The notes: generated by a model from the letters alone, not told the origin. A stretch of 64,000 nucleotides of DNA from Procambarus clarkii (GCF_040958095.1 NC_091172.1:5648029-5712028); one strand, 5' to 3'. Counted from the stretch's first letter, positions 20,677 to 32,170 are shown. Numbers and translations: made by a program.

Positions 20677-23600
20677 ATGAATGCCAAGAAAAGAAGGTTA
20701 CATATAGTGAATTACAAACAGAAGCTGTTAAAGTAGCTAGGATTCTGTCTGAAAGTACTAGAGATAATGAAGATAAGGATTTGTTTATACGTGCAGGTTT
20801 GTCAAAAGAGCAGCCGTATGAAAAGCATAAACATGTGGTATTGAAACAAAATACTCAAACTAAAAGTGTTCATGATAAGCACTCATTTTCTAGTGAGAAC
20901 AAAAATGAGTTTAATGATGAAATTTCAGTTGGAAACTTGTATAGCCTTAATGGCAGGCAATCATATGTCAGTGAGGACCTAGGCTCCAATAATAATTATG
21001 AACAGAAAACTGTTATTGGAATTTTGTGTTCCCAAGGACCAGGAGCAGTTGCTTGTATACTTGGGATAGTGAGTCAAAATGCCTATATATATATTTCTCC
21101 AGAATATACTAAGCAAGAACTTGCATCAATACTTGGTCGAGTGTGTCCTAAGAGAATATTGGTGGAAGAAAAATACTTGGAAAATATTGCAGAAATCCCC
21201 TTTGTTGTTAAAGACTGCTTTTGTTTATTTGAAACTTGCTTTAAAATAATTTCTCTCGATAGTGAAAACCAATCAATATCTCAAAGAAATGGCATGAACG
21301 ACCTGGCATATGTGATCCCAACTTCAGGATCAACTGGTGTTCCAAAGTATGTGTTTGTGCCCCATCGTTGTATAGTGCCAAATATCATAGATTTAGCCTC
21401 CTTATTTGGAGTAGAGCAGGACGACTGTATCTTTTGTGCTGCTCCTCTCACATTTGACCCAAGTGTTGTAGACATGTTCATGGCATTCACAGCTGGAGCA
21501 GTGCTAGTTATGGTATCCCCTCATCTTTTGAAAATGCCAAGAATTTTGCTTAATATCATGGTGAAGAATAAAGTTTCAATTTTACAAGCTACTCCAACTC
21601 TTCTGTTAAGTTTTGGAAAAGATAGATTAAGAAACTCACTCTTTGCAAAATATTCTCCTCTTAAGGTTTTGGCTTTAGGAGGTGAGATATTCCCGAAATT
21701 GTCATTTTTAAAGCAGATAGTTAATGAGAAGTGCAGAATAAGAATTTTTAATCTTTATGGCATAACTGAGGTGTCCTGTTGGGCTACTGTAGCAGAAATT
21801 GTATTAAACAGATCAGAATCAGTGACCAGTACAGAGCAAGGTCAACAAATAATAGTAGCAGGTAATGATACAAAAACAAATTATGTGGCTGGGGAATTCA
21901 ACATGCTAGAATATTCATTTTCAGACATGGTTCCAATAGGTGACTCGCTAAGCTTCACTACAGTCAAGCTGCTCAACAAGAGTGGAGGAGAAGTTAAAGA
22001 GGGTGAAGAGGGAGAAATATTTATTGGAGGGCACGAGAGAGAGTGCTGGGTGGATGATGGTACTGAAGTTCTTAAGCAAGAAAGCAGAGATATAAACAAT
22101 ACGTATATCCAAGCTGTTTTCCGGAAAACAGGTGACAGAGGAATACTGAGTAAAGGTCATATTTATTGTATTGGAAGATTAGACAGACAAGTAAAGCGTA
22201 ATGGACAAAAAATTAGTCTTGCTGAAATTTGTAAACAGTGTAGAAGCTTGGATTATGTGGATAATTGCCATGTAGAATTACTTAGTGGAAATAAAATTAC
22301 AACTTTTGTGTACTCAGATAGAAAAACTCTAGTTGCTGAGGATGTCTGGCAGGATCTGAAGAGAAAAATATCGTACTGGAAATTACCAGATAATATAATT
22401 ATAGTTAAGAATGTGCCCTTTAATAAACATGGAAAAGTTGACACACTTCAGTTGCTGTCTACTGAATACCATTCCTCTGCATTAAACTGCAGTAATTATA
22501 ACACTTCATTAGAAAGTTATTTTGAAGATTTATGGAAGAAAATTCTTGGATGCTATAATGTGGGTCCAAATGATAATTTTATCAAGTCTGGTGGAACCTC
22601 ACTTAATGCTGTATACTTTACAGAAGAATTGAAAGACTTTTTAGGCTGTGAGGTACCAAAGCTTCTTGATGTGTTGCTTAATGAAACCTTTTCAAAAACC
22701 TTACAGGTAACAAAAAAATATCAACATTCTATAGAGAATTTAAAAAATGTTGAGAGCTTGTATACACAAAATCCAAAAAAGCTCAAAAGTGAACATAAAC
22801 AAGCCTACAGTAGTCAGTCCATGTACATTAAACCAGCAACAATAAATTATGAAGACTATTCCAAGCCAAAAAATAGTTTTTCCAAGTCCCATTACAAAGG
22901 GAAGTCTGAGAAATCTAATAATTCAAAAAATGAACACGAGTCTTTACTCTCTGATCCAACACTAACTATTTTATCAAGACGAGGTGTGCATAGTAGAGGA
23001 ATGTTGTTACCAAATTATTATGCTGTACCATATAAAATAGAATTACTGTGGAAGTATAATCTTAGCAAATGCATCGACTCATCTCCCGTGGTTACTGAAT
23101 ACAACAATGGGAACATTTTTGTTTTTGTTGGCTCGCATTCTCATAAATTTGCATGCATCAATGCCATGACTGGAATGGCAAGGTGGTGCCTACTGCTGGG
23201 AGATAGAGTGGAGTCTTCACCCATTGTTTCAAGAGACGGCAGACACGTGTATGTTGGTTGCTATGATAGTTATTTATATTGTATTTGTATTGAAAATGGA
23301 CAAATCCTGTGGAAGTATAAAACAGGAGGGGAGGTGAAAAGCTCTCCAGTCATTGATGATGAATTGAACTTGGTGATATTTGGTTCTCATGACAAAAAAT
23401 TATACTGTTTAACAGCAGATGGTGAATTAAAATGGAGTACAAAGCTTTCACATGGCAGTGTATTCTCTTCGCCTTGTGTTACTTGTAACTATGTGTTGGC
23501 TGCAACACTTGACGGTGTAGTTTGTGGGGTGGATAAGAACACTGGTAATATTAAGTGGAGTATATCTGCTAAGAAACCTGTCTTTAGTTCACTTGCTTCA

Positions 23601-24110
23601 TACTCAAGAGGTGTAATTTTTGCAAATGTTTGTGGCGAGATATTTAGTTACTCTCTTTTGGGCTCTAGGCTTTGGATATTTAAGACAGAAGGCAATGTGT
23701 TTTCCTCCCCATTTGTGTTGACGTTAGAAAATGGTGCGGAAGTAATCGGCATTGGCTGCCACGACCATAGTGTATATTTCCTTAACAGTTATGGTGATAA
23801 AATAGCACAATACAAAGGGTCGTCTCCCATTTATGCAACCCCATTTTTATTTTCTTTGTGCGATCACAAGACATTCCGAGCAGTAATATGTGAAACATCT
23901 GGGAGATTGTTTATAGTTCATGTAGTATTCCAAATTGAAGTAGACACTGAAAACCCTAATACTAGTGTTATATCCCCAAATGCAGTCATTGAGGTTGTTT
24001 TGGAAACTATATTAAATGGCGAGCTTTTTGCATCTCCTATATTTTTCAGGAATAAATTATATGTTGGAAGTAGAGATGATTTTCTTTACTGCTTTAATTT
24101 ACATTCGTAG
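20677..24110 (+). CDS. AASDH: AASDH homologue, beta-alanine-activating enzyme (last coding exon, 5' part missing)
   Basis: A 1143-codon open exon. The first part is an ANL-family adenylation domain: VTYSELQ near residue 8, the AMP-loop PTSGSTGVPK near 213, YGITE near 359, TGDRG near 485, and the C-terminal Lys region NKHGKVD near 583. A carrier-protein domain follows, with GGTSLNA near 639 whose Ser would take phosphopantetheine. After a low-complexity linker, residues 785-1140 form repeated blades (SSPVV..., LWKYKTGGEVKSSPVI, FSSPFV), a PQQ-like beta-propeller. Adenylation, carrier and propeller in that order is the AASDH layout, and the length is near the roughly 1100 residues of vertebrate AASDH. 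The human enzyme activates beta-alanine; its acceptor is not settled. Only about 20-40 N-terminal residues should lie in earlier exons. The frame is intact, so this looks like a live host gene. Confidence 0.92.
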
Positions 24111-24218
24111 TTGTCAGGAACTAAGATTATATTAGTTTGGTATATCACTTTGAAGTGCAATAATATTGAATTAGGGCTGTGAATGTTATATATGCAATAT
24201 TGATGTACTACATATTTT

Positions 24219-24224
24219 AATAAA
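24219..24224 (+). terminator. poly(A) signal of the AASDH homologue
   Basis: AATAAA about 110 bases after the stop codon, in an AT-rich 3' UTR (24111-24240). This is the first canonical signal after the gene and it suits a short 3' UTR. DIRS copy D begins about 100 bases further on. Confidence 0.65.
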
Positions 24225-24322
24225 TGTGAAACAATTTTGACTAAGGTAATTATTCCAAAATATTAGACAAATTTGATCCCCTGGGCTGTGCCTCCTGTTA
24301 TAGCCAACAGGAGAAAATTCAA

Positions 24323-24740
24323 TTTTCTGGGTGGGGGGAGCCCTGTTGGGTTCCTGGAGCTATCCAGGCTGATATGTAACTATTAGCTTTTTTGGCATCA
24401 GAGTGCACGGAGTTCTTGTCTACCGGTGACCATCATGAGACAGAATCTGGCCCCTCCCCCCCTCAGAAGGGCAGAAGGAGCAATGACACATAGAAACCCC
24501 CCATGTGATTGGGAGCATTCTATGTCTGCCATCGACCAGGTCTGGCACCCAGAAAGATAGGCGCCTCAAAACAAACCCCTATTCTGGTGAAAATATTGCT
24601 ACTGAAAGTCGAACAAGTGGACAGAACTCCCCAACGAAAATTAGCAAACGAGCATGACGTCATCACGTTGCCTGCTGCTGTCTGCGCAACCCTCCCCTCC
24701 TTGGGAGGGGGAAGGGGAAGCCCCAGATCCTTCAGATCCT
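24323..24740 (+). repeat. left inverted terminal repeat, DIRS copy D
   Basis: Starts ttttctgggtggggggagcc after a short T-run. It keeps the words seen in copies C and E (aggctgatatg, attctatgtctgccatcgac, aaacaaacccctattctggt) and TGACGTCA at 24655-24662. Confidence 0.8.
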
Positions 24741-25450
24741 TCTGCTGGCTATCCAACTGCCAGTTCTTGGCTGATGTGATACTGGCTGGTCAGGTGCCTC
24801 TGGCTCCAGTTTTGCTTTCAATTACTGTGCATTGTGGCATGATCTGTCTACAGGTGGTGTGTGAGCCTGGAGTAATATTCTTCGGTACTCGGGCTACATG
24901 CGCCTAGGGTTTCCTTCCCTAGGTGCCATGTAAGTACTGCCCTTGGGGCCACCTTATACAAGTCTCTTTGGGACCTACCTCCACTGTTTCTTTTACTGCT
25001 TGGTACTTGACTGTCCTTGGGAGTCAGCTGGAGTTTTTGTTGCCCTTGTTTGCCTTTGGGTAGGAGGTAGTTTTCATCACTGGTAGGGGCGCGGGGTACT
25101 GCACAGCTAGTTATCACCTATTGTAGCGGCCGGCTCTGTTCCGCCTGGGTACGTTGTTCTCTTGCGAGGGTTTTAATTTTTTGTTTTCCTGCTTGGTAGG
25201 GGGGGGGGGGGAGTTGTTGCCTTTGGTTGGTTGCCCCCTTTCTACAATTGGGCATCTTTCTCTAGGCATCTGTTTTCTGGCTGGTACCCACTGCTTGGCC
25301 CTTGTGAGTGGACACATCCCGGGGGTTCAGCTTTTAGAAGTTTGTTCAGTAGTTTTGTGTGCCGGTTCGTAGTACCCTGCCTGGGCTTCCCTTGGCATGA
25401 TACCAAGGCTAAGGGCCCCTGGGAAACCCCACAAGGGGTTCCGTGGTCCG

Positions 25451-26930
25451 ATGGATGCGACCCTTGAGTCCCTTCTCACTTTGTGCAAGGTAAATGGTTG
25501 CTCTGTCCCCATGTCTCAGGATGACAATCACCAGTTGTTCCTCCGCCATGCTGCCTGTCAGATCGCTGATTCTTTTGACCCGGAGTCATGTGACGTTTGC
25601 TTTTTGTACGTGCTCCAGTTCACCCAAGCTACTGAACATGATATGAGGGTACAGGCAGCAGAGGTGTTGCATGCTCGGTTTAGGTTGCTGCATTGCGAGA
25701 GGTTTGCTGCTTCTCCGGATGCCCCGAGACTGCTCCGTTTTGGTTATAGGGACCAGAATTTGGGGGTGGGAGTTGCTTCGACTTTGGTTCCGCACGCCAA
25801 TCCTTGTCTTTCCCCTTCGTTGGTTCATTCGGTCCCCCACCCCCCCTTACTGCCGGCTCTGAAACATCTGAGGGGTTTTGGAGTTGGGGCAGGGTTTAGT
25901 TGGTGTTGAGACTAGAGCGGTCTCGGAGTAGAGTCCCCTTGCGGAGTGGCGGTGGAGGCATTTGAACCTAGTCCTCCAGCCGGAGCTTCTGGGTCTGACC
26001 AGTTGGCCCCCTTCGTTCCTGCTTTTTCGGCTGCTCCTGCCTTTTCTTTAGAGTCGGGGGGTTTGGAAGAATGCTTGACCCCGGGTCCTTGGGGTGAAGT
26101 TCCCAGGGCGGGAGAGGGGTTGACTTGGGGGCCTTGGGCCCTGTTGGACCCCACCTGGGTCTCTTGGAGTGGGGCTTGGAGGGGAGGGGGGTTGTCTTTC
26201 GCCCCCTCCTTGTATGAATTGGATTTGGCGTTTGCCCCTCCCAGTTCGGTTCTGTGATCTCGTAGGTTCCTCAGTCCCGTCCTTCCGGAGGTTTTCGGCT
26301 TCCCATGTCCCGTCACATGTGGTGCGGGAAGCCCTTGCGGCTTACATCATGCGCGACCCAGTTTATGCTTTCGTGATGGGTCCACGTTCATTCGTGTATG
26401 AATTTTTGTGTCCGTACTGAGTTCATTATGAAGTTCCGGAGTCATCCTGGTTAGCAGACTGCTCTCTCTTCTCGTTGGAGGCTTGGCACACATTCCGTCG
26501 GTCCCACGCGCTTGAGTGGATGGAGGCTCAGACGATATTGCAGGTTTTCTTGGGGGACGAATTTGAGCATCTCGATGCATATTTGTTCACCCCTGCCCTT
26601 CCGCTGGATGTTGGTGTGATGTTACGTCATGTGCAGGTTCCTTTCCTATCGGCTGCCTTGGTCGCGGAGGATTTGCATACACGATTTGCATACACTGCGT
26701 TTCTTCTCCCTTCACGAGCTGTCTTCGGATTGGTTTAAGTTGGATGTGGAGGAGCTTGGGGCCGTCTCTGGGTCTGGTTTATTGCCCTTCGGAGGTGCGT
26801 GCGTCGTCTGCATTGTTGAAGCTGTTTGTGCCGCTCCTGTGGGATGCGGTTTTGCAATTTTTTATTCTCATCTCGTATTGGGAGGCGGTGCTTGCTTGCT
26901 TATTTGAAATCCGCTTGGGCCCTGGCTCTT
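25451..26930 (+). pseudogene. DIRS ORF1 (gag-like), copy D
   Basis: The best-preserved ORF1 start in the window: ATG 25451 reads 152 codons without a break (MDATLESLLTLCKVNGC..., HAACQIADSFDPESCDVC, then FTQATEHDMRVQAAEVLHAR). The Cys pairs and His match copy C. After about 25910 the frame changes repeatedly. The later block (WMEAQTILQVFLGDEFEHL, about 26518) matches copy C at about 16300. Confidence 0.65.
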
Positions 26931-27474
26931 AGGTTGTCTTCGCCTTTTTGTCCACTGCTGTTTGCAGAGCGCGGTTGTGCACTATCTGCAGGCGGCTTCA
27001 GCTAGTTGCCGACCTATGTCGGACTTGTTAGTCCTCCAGGAGGGGCTCGTGGGGGTCTTCCCAGAAGAGTTGTGCCAGGGCTCCTCCTTGATGGAGTTCT
27101 GGGAGTTCTTCTACTCCCCAAGCCCAGCCTGAGGCCAGGCTTGACTTGTGAGAGTTTGGTCCACCAGGCTGTTGCTTGGAGCGGCCTGCAGGCCCACATA
27201 CTCACCACAGCCGAGTTGGTCCGGCACTCCGTGAAGAAAACTATAGTCTTTCTTGAAGATGTCCACAGTTGTTCTGGCAATATTTCTTATGCTTGCTGGG
27301 AGGATGTTGAACAACCGTGGACCTCTGATGTTTATACAGTATTCTCTGATTGTGCCTATGGCACCCCTGCTCTTCACTGGTTCTATTCTGCATTTTCTTC
27401 CATGTCGTTCACTCCAGTACATTTTTATTTTACTGTGCAGATTTGGGATCTGGCCCTCCAGTATTTTCCACGTA

Positions 27475-28568
27475 CAGTGGTACCTGAACTTACGAATTTA
27501 ATCCGTTTCCAGAGATGGTTCGTAAGCCGAAAATTCGTAAACCGAAGTGAATTTTCCCATAAGAAATAATGTAAATTGAATTAATCTGTTCCACACTCCC
27601 CCAAAAATTAACTTCAAAGTAAATTTTATACCTATTTTTTTTAATTTTATACCTAGGGAGTCCCCTTCCATTATAACATCAGGCAGTGATGACTTCTCTG
27701 GGGTACTCTCTCTGGCATGTTTTACCTGTATACCACTAGTTCCTGCTTCTGGCTGTCTGCTTGATTTTCTCGATTAAAAATCTATCCATAGAAGATTGTT
27801 TTCCCTTCATTATAACACTTGTCTGTAGTGAGGCATCACAGTGTCATTAAAAAGGTTAATGCCACGGCCTACTACAGCTTGCTCTGGGCGAGTCGTTTCA
27901 ACAAAAGTTTGCATTTCTTCCCACAGTCTACACCACTTCCTAATTGTTGAGGAAGGGACATTCTGTACTGCCTCCTCATCCTCCTCCCATGAAGAAATAT
28001 CCTCAGCTGCCTCTTGCTGTTCCTTGTGAAGGGCTAGGAGTTCTTTGGTGGTCAGTTTTTTGCTGTGTTCCTCCACCAACTCTTCCACATCAGCACCATC
28101 TCCAAGCCCAATTTCTGGCATAGAGTAACAATTTCCTCAACAATAGGCATTTCAGGTTCAGGCTCAAACCCTTCAAGGTCTAGTTCTGAAATACATTCAG
28201 GCCACAATTTAAAGATTGAACCTTATCACCGGCTTTCTTGGGACTCATGGCGAGATGGGTCCCAAGACCCATCTCGCCATGAGATGAGATGAGATATATA
28301 ATAATAACTTTTATGTTCAACTACCCAAAACTCTGAAAAACACTGAAATTCTTTACAAAGAATTCAGGCGCGATTGTCATTAGGCGGGAGGCACTGATAA
28401 ACTGAAGCACTGTCGCCGTACCACCATGCGCTAGGTCGCCCATACGCGTATCAACAAACTTCGTTTCCCAAGGCAAAGTTCATAACCTGATGTGGATTTT
28501 ACGAAGAAGTTGGGCTCGTAACCTGAAAAGTTTGTAAATAGGGGCATTCGTAAGCCGAGTTGCCACTT
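27475..28568 (-). mobile_element. Tigger/pogo derivative a, inserted in the minus-strand LINE at TA
   Basis: The ends are inverted: CAGTGGTACCTGAACTTACG on the left, and the right reads cattcgtaagccgagttgcc then act. TA stands on both sides (27473-27474 and 28569-28570). Removing the element restores the LINE codons for ...IIYTWKI. The minus-strand content is a transposase start (MSPKKAGDKVQ, near 28247) and a C-terminal tail (WCRLWEEMQTFVETTRPEQAV, then LFNDTVMPHYRQVL), with no DDD core between. A perfect 18-base inverted repeat lies at 28244-28283. Confidence 0.82.
28244..28283. repeat. perfect palindrome (18-nt arms, 4-nt spacer) in Tigger derivative a
   Basis: Arms 28244-28261 and 28266-28283 are exact reverse complements around ccaa. 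Sister copies read straight through (ggacccatggcgagatatat), so the second arm is a new inverted duplication of the transposase start region. Three atgag units follow it. Confidence 0.85.
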
Positions 28569-29162
28569 TATATATTATTTGATATCTCTCTCATTTCCTT
28601 TCTAGTGAGTACATTTGGAGAGCTTTGAGACGATCCCAATAATTTAGGTGTTTTATTGTGTCTATGCGTGCCATATATGTTCTCTGTATTCCCTCTATTT
28701 CAGCAATCTCTTCTGCTCTGAAGGGGAAAGTGAGTACTGAGCAGTACTCAAGCCGGGACAGCACAAGTGATTTGTAAAGTGCAGTACAACCATTGTGATG
28801 GGATCCCTGGATTTGAAAGTTCTCGTAATCCTTTCTATCATTTTTCTGGCTGACGCAATATTTTCTTGGTTATGCTCCCTAAATGTTACGTCATCAGACA
28901 ACATTATTTCCAAATCCTTTATATGCTGTTTTCCTATTATGGGCAGATTTCATTGTGTTTTGTACCCTGTATTATGTTTAAGGTCCTCATTTTTACCGTA
29001 CCTGAGTACCTGGAATGTATCACTGTTAAACATCATGTTATTGTCTGCTGCCCAGTCAAAAACTTTATTAACACTTTCCCGTCCCCGGTGTGTGCTCCCT
29101 AGCCTACCTCTAGGTGCGCCGAGTGTTTCCCGAGAGCTTGTGGCCAGACTCAAATATGTATA

Positions 29163-30091
29163 CAGGGGTACTGTACCTCGGTTTAAGAGTTTAATCCGTT
29201 CCTGGAGACAGCTCGTAATCCGAAAACTCGTAAACCGAAGCTAATTTCCCCATAAGAAATAATGGGAAATGAATTAATCCATTCCTGACCACCCAAAAAC
29301 CTCACTTCAAACTAAATTTTATCCCCAATTCATCTAAAGCTACACTACAAAAGTATGTTCAAGTTATTACTTACCCTTGCTGATGACTGCTGTTGGCGTA
29401 TGGAAGATGGTGAGGAGGAGGGAGAGGTGTTACTGTTTGGAAGGGGAGCCTCCTTCCATTATTACATCAAGCAGTGAGGACTTCACTGGTGTGCACTCTG
29501 GCACGTTTTGCCTGCATACCACTAGGACCTGCTTGTGGCTCACTGCTTGCTTGTCTTCCTAAGAATGTGTCTAAAGACACTTGTTTTTTCCTACATTTTA
29601 ACACATGTCTGTAGTTAGACATCACATTGTCATTTAAAAGGTCAATGCAACGGCCTGCTACAGCTTTATATGGGTGAGTATTTTCAACAAAACTTTGCAG
29701 TTCTTCCCATACTTCACACATTTTCGTAATGAAAAAGGGACATCCTCTACTGCCTCTACTCACAACTATTTTCTTAGGTTGAACCTTACAACTGGCTTTC
29801 TTGGGACCCATGGCGAGATATATAATAACAACTTTTATGCTCAAATGGCCAAAAATCTGACAAAATCTGTAAATCCTTGTAAAGAATTCAGGTGGGATAG
29901 TCATTGGGCGCGAGGCACTGGTAAACTGAGGCGCGGTCGCCATGCCACCACGCGCTAGTCGGCCTGTACACGTATCAACACCCTCATATTCCAAGGCAAC
30001 GCTCATATTCCGATGTAAATTTTCCGAGCAAATCCTGCTCGCAATCTGAAAAACTCATAAACTGGGACGCTTGTTTTCCGAGGTACCACTG
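29163..30091 (-). mobile_element. Tigger/pogo derivative b (short, no DDD core)
   Basis: Left end CAGGGGTAC...CTCGGTTTAAGAG, right end ...TTTTCCGAGGTACCACTG, with TA at both edges. On the minus strand it carries a short frame (29811-29467) that joins the transposase start to its C-terminal tail. It lies just upstream of the 5'-truncated LINE. Confidence 0.8.
29467..29811 (-). CDS. Tigger mini-frame: transposase start joined to C-terminal tail
   Basis: 114 codons from MGPKKASCKVQPKKIVVSRG straight into KMCEVWEELQSFVENTHP, GRCIDLLNDNVMSNYRHVL and QAGPSGMQAKRARV. The helix-turn-helix remainder and the DDD core are missing. Derivative d (58114 downward) has the same join (KVQPKKIVLSRG, then KKMCDVWEELHS), so the deletion predates the spread of both copies. 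The start chosen is the Met shared with the other derivatives. No function is known. It could be a passive remnant, or a small protein still able to contact transposase. Confidence 0.45.
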   Translation of the reverse strand: MGPKKASCKVQPKKIVVSRGSRGCPFFITKMCEVWEELQSFVENTHPYKAVAGRCIDLLNDNVMSNYRHVLKCRKKQVSLDTFLGRQASSEPQAGPSGMQAKRARVHTSEVLTA

Positions 30092-30106
30092 TACTCTCTT
30101 CAGTTT

Positions 30107-30350
30107 TCTCACCTCAATTTTCATGTTACGGCATTCATTTTGGTATCTTTTTGTTCACAATAGAATTCCCTACAGGGATATATACAAATGAAGTACAAAT
30201 GCCAATCACAAATCGGCCGAGGGTTACTCGTGAATGCGCAACCCCACCAAAATGTGTCTATTCTTTCCGGGATTCTCACCTCAATTCTCATGCTACATCA
30301 TTGATTTTGATATCAATTTGTTCACAATACAATTCCCTACAGGGGTATAT
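30107..30350 (+). repeat. two diverged units of a repeat of about 165 bp
   Basis: Each unit has ctcacctcaatt(t/c)tcatg, then (a)ttttg(g/a)tatc, ttgttcacaata and ttccctacaggg. A third, partial unit is at 31535-31620 beyond Tigger derivative c. The identity of the repeat is not known. Confidence 0.55.
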
Positions 30351-30468
30351 GCATATAATATTCTAAATCCCAGCACGCCCCACCCACAGCAAAGGTGAAA
30401 ATCAGCCAAGCGTAAGCCGTGAGCGAACACACATTTGCTCACCCGCTACACCTGCACACAAATATATA

Positions 30469-31509
30469 CAGTGGCACCTCAACTTACGATTGCCCTGACT
30501 TACGATAATTTCGAGTTGCGATGTAAATTTGATTGAAAAATGCGACTCGATTTATGATAGTGTCGTCGACTAACGATATTTGTTGGTACACGTTTGGGTC
30601 GACCGAGCGTGTGGTTCCTGGTCACGCAGGCCGGCCTGCCTTAGTTTACTAAAGCTGCCCGCTTAGTGACGATCACGCCTATAAGAAATTCCATTTTTGT
30701 GGTGATTTTTTGCTTTTTGAACATAAAACTGATCATTATATATCACGCCATGGGTCCCAAGAAAGTCAATGGTAAGGTTCAATATATGAAAAGACATGTA
30801 AGAATGACCACAGAGGAAAAAACAAGAGGTCATATGTAAACATGAAAATGGTACTATTGTTGTTGAACTAGCTAGGCAGTACAATAAATCTTCAGAGGAG
30901 GCGGCGGCGGCATTAGAGGATGTCCCTTCCTCATTAATTAAGAAAATGTGTGCAGTATGGGAAGGACTGCAAAGTTTTTCTGAAAAGAATCACGCAGATA
31001 AAGCTGTAACAGCCTGTTGCATTGATCTTTTTAATGACAATGTGATGCCTCACTACAGACAAGTGTTGGAAAGAAGGGAAAAACGATCTTCAATGGAACG
31101 ATTTCTAGCGAGAAAATCAAGCATTGAGCCAGAAGCAGGTCCTAGTAGTATGCAGGCAAAACGTGCCAGAGTGTATACCCCAGAGAAGTCCTCACTGCCT
31201 GATGTTATAATGGAAGGGGACTCCCCTTCCAAACAGTAACACCTCTCCTCCCCTCTCCTCACCAGCTTCCATACGTCATCAAGAGTCCTTCATAAGGTAA
31301 GATAAACATATGTACTGTATTGTAGATAGAGAAAAAAATTGTATTCAGTATAAAATGTATTTGTAAGTTAATATTTTGGAGGGTGGGAACGGATTAATTC
31401 AATTCCCTTTATTTCTTATGGGAAAAATCACTACGACTTATGATACTTTGACTTATGATCCGTCTCTGGGAAACGGATCGTAAGTCAAAAGATTATACAG
31501 GCCTCACTG
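30469..31509 (+). mobile_element. Tigger/pogo derivative c (plus strand, no DDD core)
   Basis: Starts CAGTGGCACCTCAACTTACG after TA 30467-30468 and ends ...GGCCTCACTG before TA 31510-31511. The transposase start is at 30750 (MGPKKVNGKVQYMKRHVRM), followed by a frame change and ARQYNKSS. The frame then jumps to the C-terminal tail at 30946-31239. The DDD core is missing. Confidence 0.82.
30946..31239 (+). pseudogene. C-terminal tail of Tigger transposase, derivative c
   Basis: 97 codons: MCAVWEGLQSFSEKNHADKA, LFNDNVMPHYRQVLERREKR, GPSSMQAKRARV and SSLPDVIMEGDSPSKQ. The same block is kept in derivatives a, b, d, e and f, and is the most constant protein part of these short elements. Confidence 0.6.
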
Positions 31510-32170
31510 TATAATCTTTTTACTTTGATAATGTCAATGTTACATCATAACATAATGTTTGTGTTACATCGTTCATTCTGGTATTAATTTGTTCACAATA
31601 GAATGCTCTATAGGGAAGAAAAGGCTGTATTTACCACCCAATGACCCCCTCCCTGTCCGGCTCGTTGTTGCCGTGAGGGGGCTTGGTGGGCGGCTGCCTG
31701 AGTGTGATGCTCCATGGGACAGTCCTCTGTCCTTTTGTGGCCTTATACTCCTGCTCCTGTCCTCATTAATTTTGCTGGACAACTTTTTCTTTTCCTTTTG
31801 TTTAATTTTTTGCCCCCTCCTTTCTAATTGTCATTCCCCACTGACCTTGTGCCTGTTTTGTTCATTCTTTTGGCCTTCTTTTGTTTTGACGCCCAGGTGT
31901 TTGAGGAGGCATACTCTTGCACCCGTAGAACTGTAGTACCCAACGTCTTGAACGAATGAGGGGAACCTTTTATTGTCAATCCTCCTTTCGTCACTGAACC
32001 TGATCTCAACGGACTGATGGTTCTTAAGGTGGCGTATACTCACGATGCACCCCTGGGGAGCCCCCGGCAAGATCAGCAACATGTCTCTTGTTGGGTGTCC
32101 TGCCTCTAATTGTGGCTCCGTGGTGGGTGTGGGGGCACATTCATGAATGAAAGTCTTTCCTCGTTTGTAT

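Larger units (their letters stand above)
24323..27085 (+). mobile_element. DIRS-type retrotransposon, copy D (3'-truncated)
   Basis: Holds a left inverted repeat and ORF1 like copies C and E, then stops in late ORF1 (near gagttgtgccagggctcc) where a minus-strand LINE 3' end begins. No reverse transcriptase, recombinase, internal complementary region or right repeat follows. Either the rest was deleted or the LINE insertion was followed by loss of the far side. Confidence 0.78.
27086..29082 (-). mobile_element. CR1/L2-like LINE, 5'-truncated, split by a Tigger element
   Basis: Minus strand. The 5' part (29082-28570) reads ESVNKVFDWAADNNMMFNSD, then MLSDDVTFREHNQENI and NYWDRLKALQMYSLERK, the late reverse transcriptase and its C-terminal extension. 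The frame resumes below the Tigger with IIYTWKILEGQIPNLHSKI, RGPRLFNILPASIRNI and SNSLVDQ, and ends in the caagcctggcctcagg hairpin tail. A similar piece with a different 3' tail lies at 32332-32902. The true family name (CR1, L2 or a relative) would need a tree. Confidence 0.75.

Noticed and set aside
24656..24740. CRISPR-like or phage-like repeats
   Set aside because: Repeats here are DIRS terminal repeats in a eukaryotic genome; no regular spacer pattern exists anywhere in the window.
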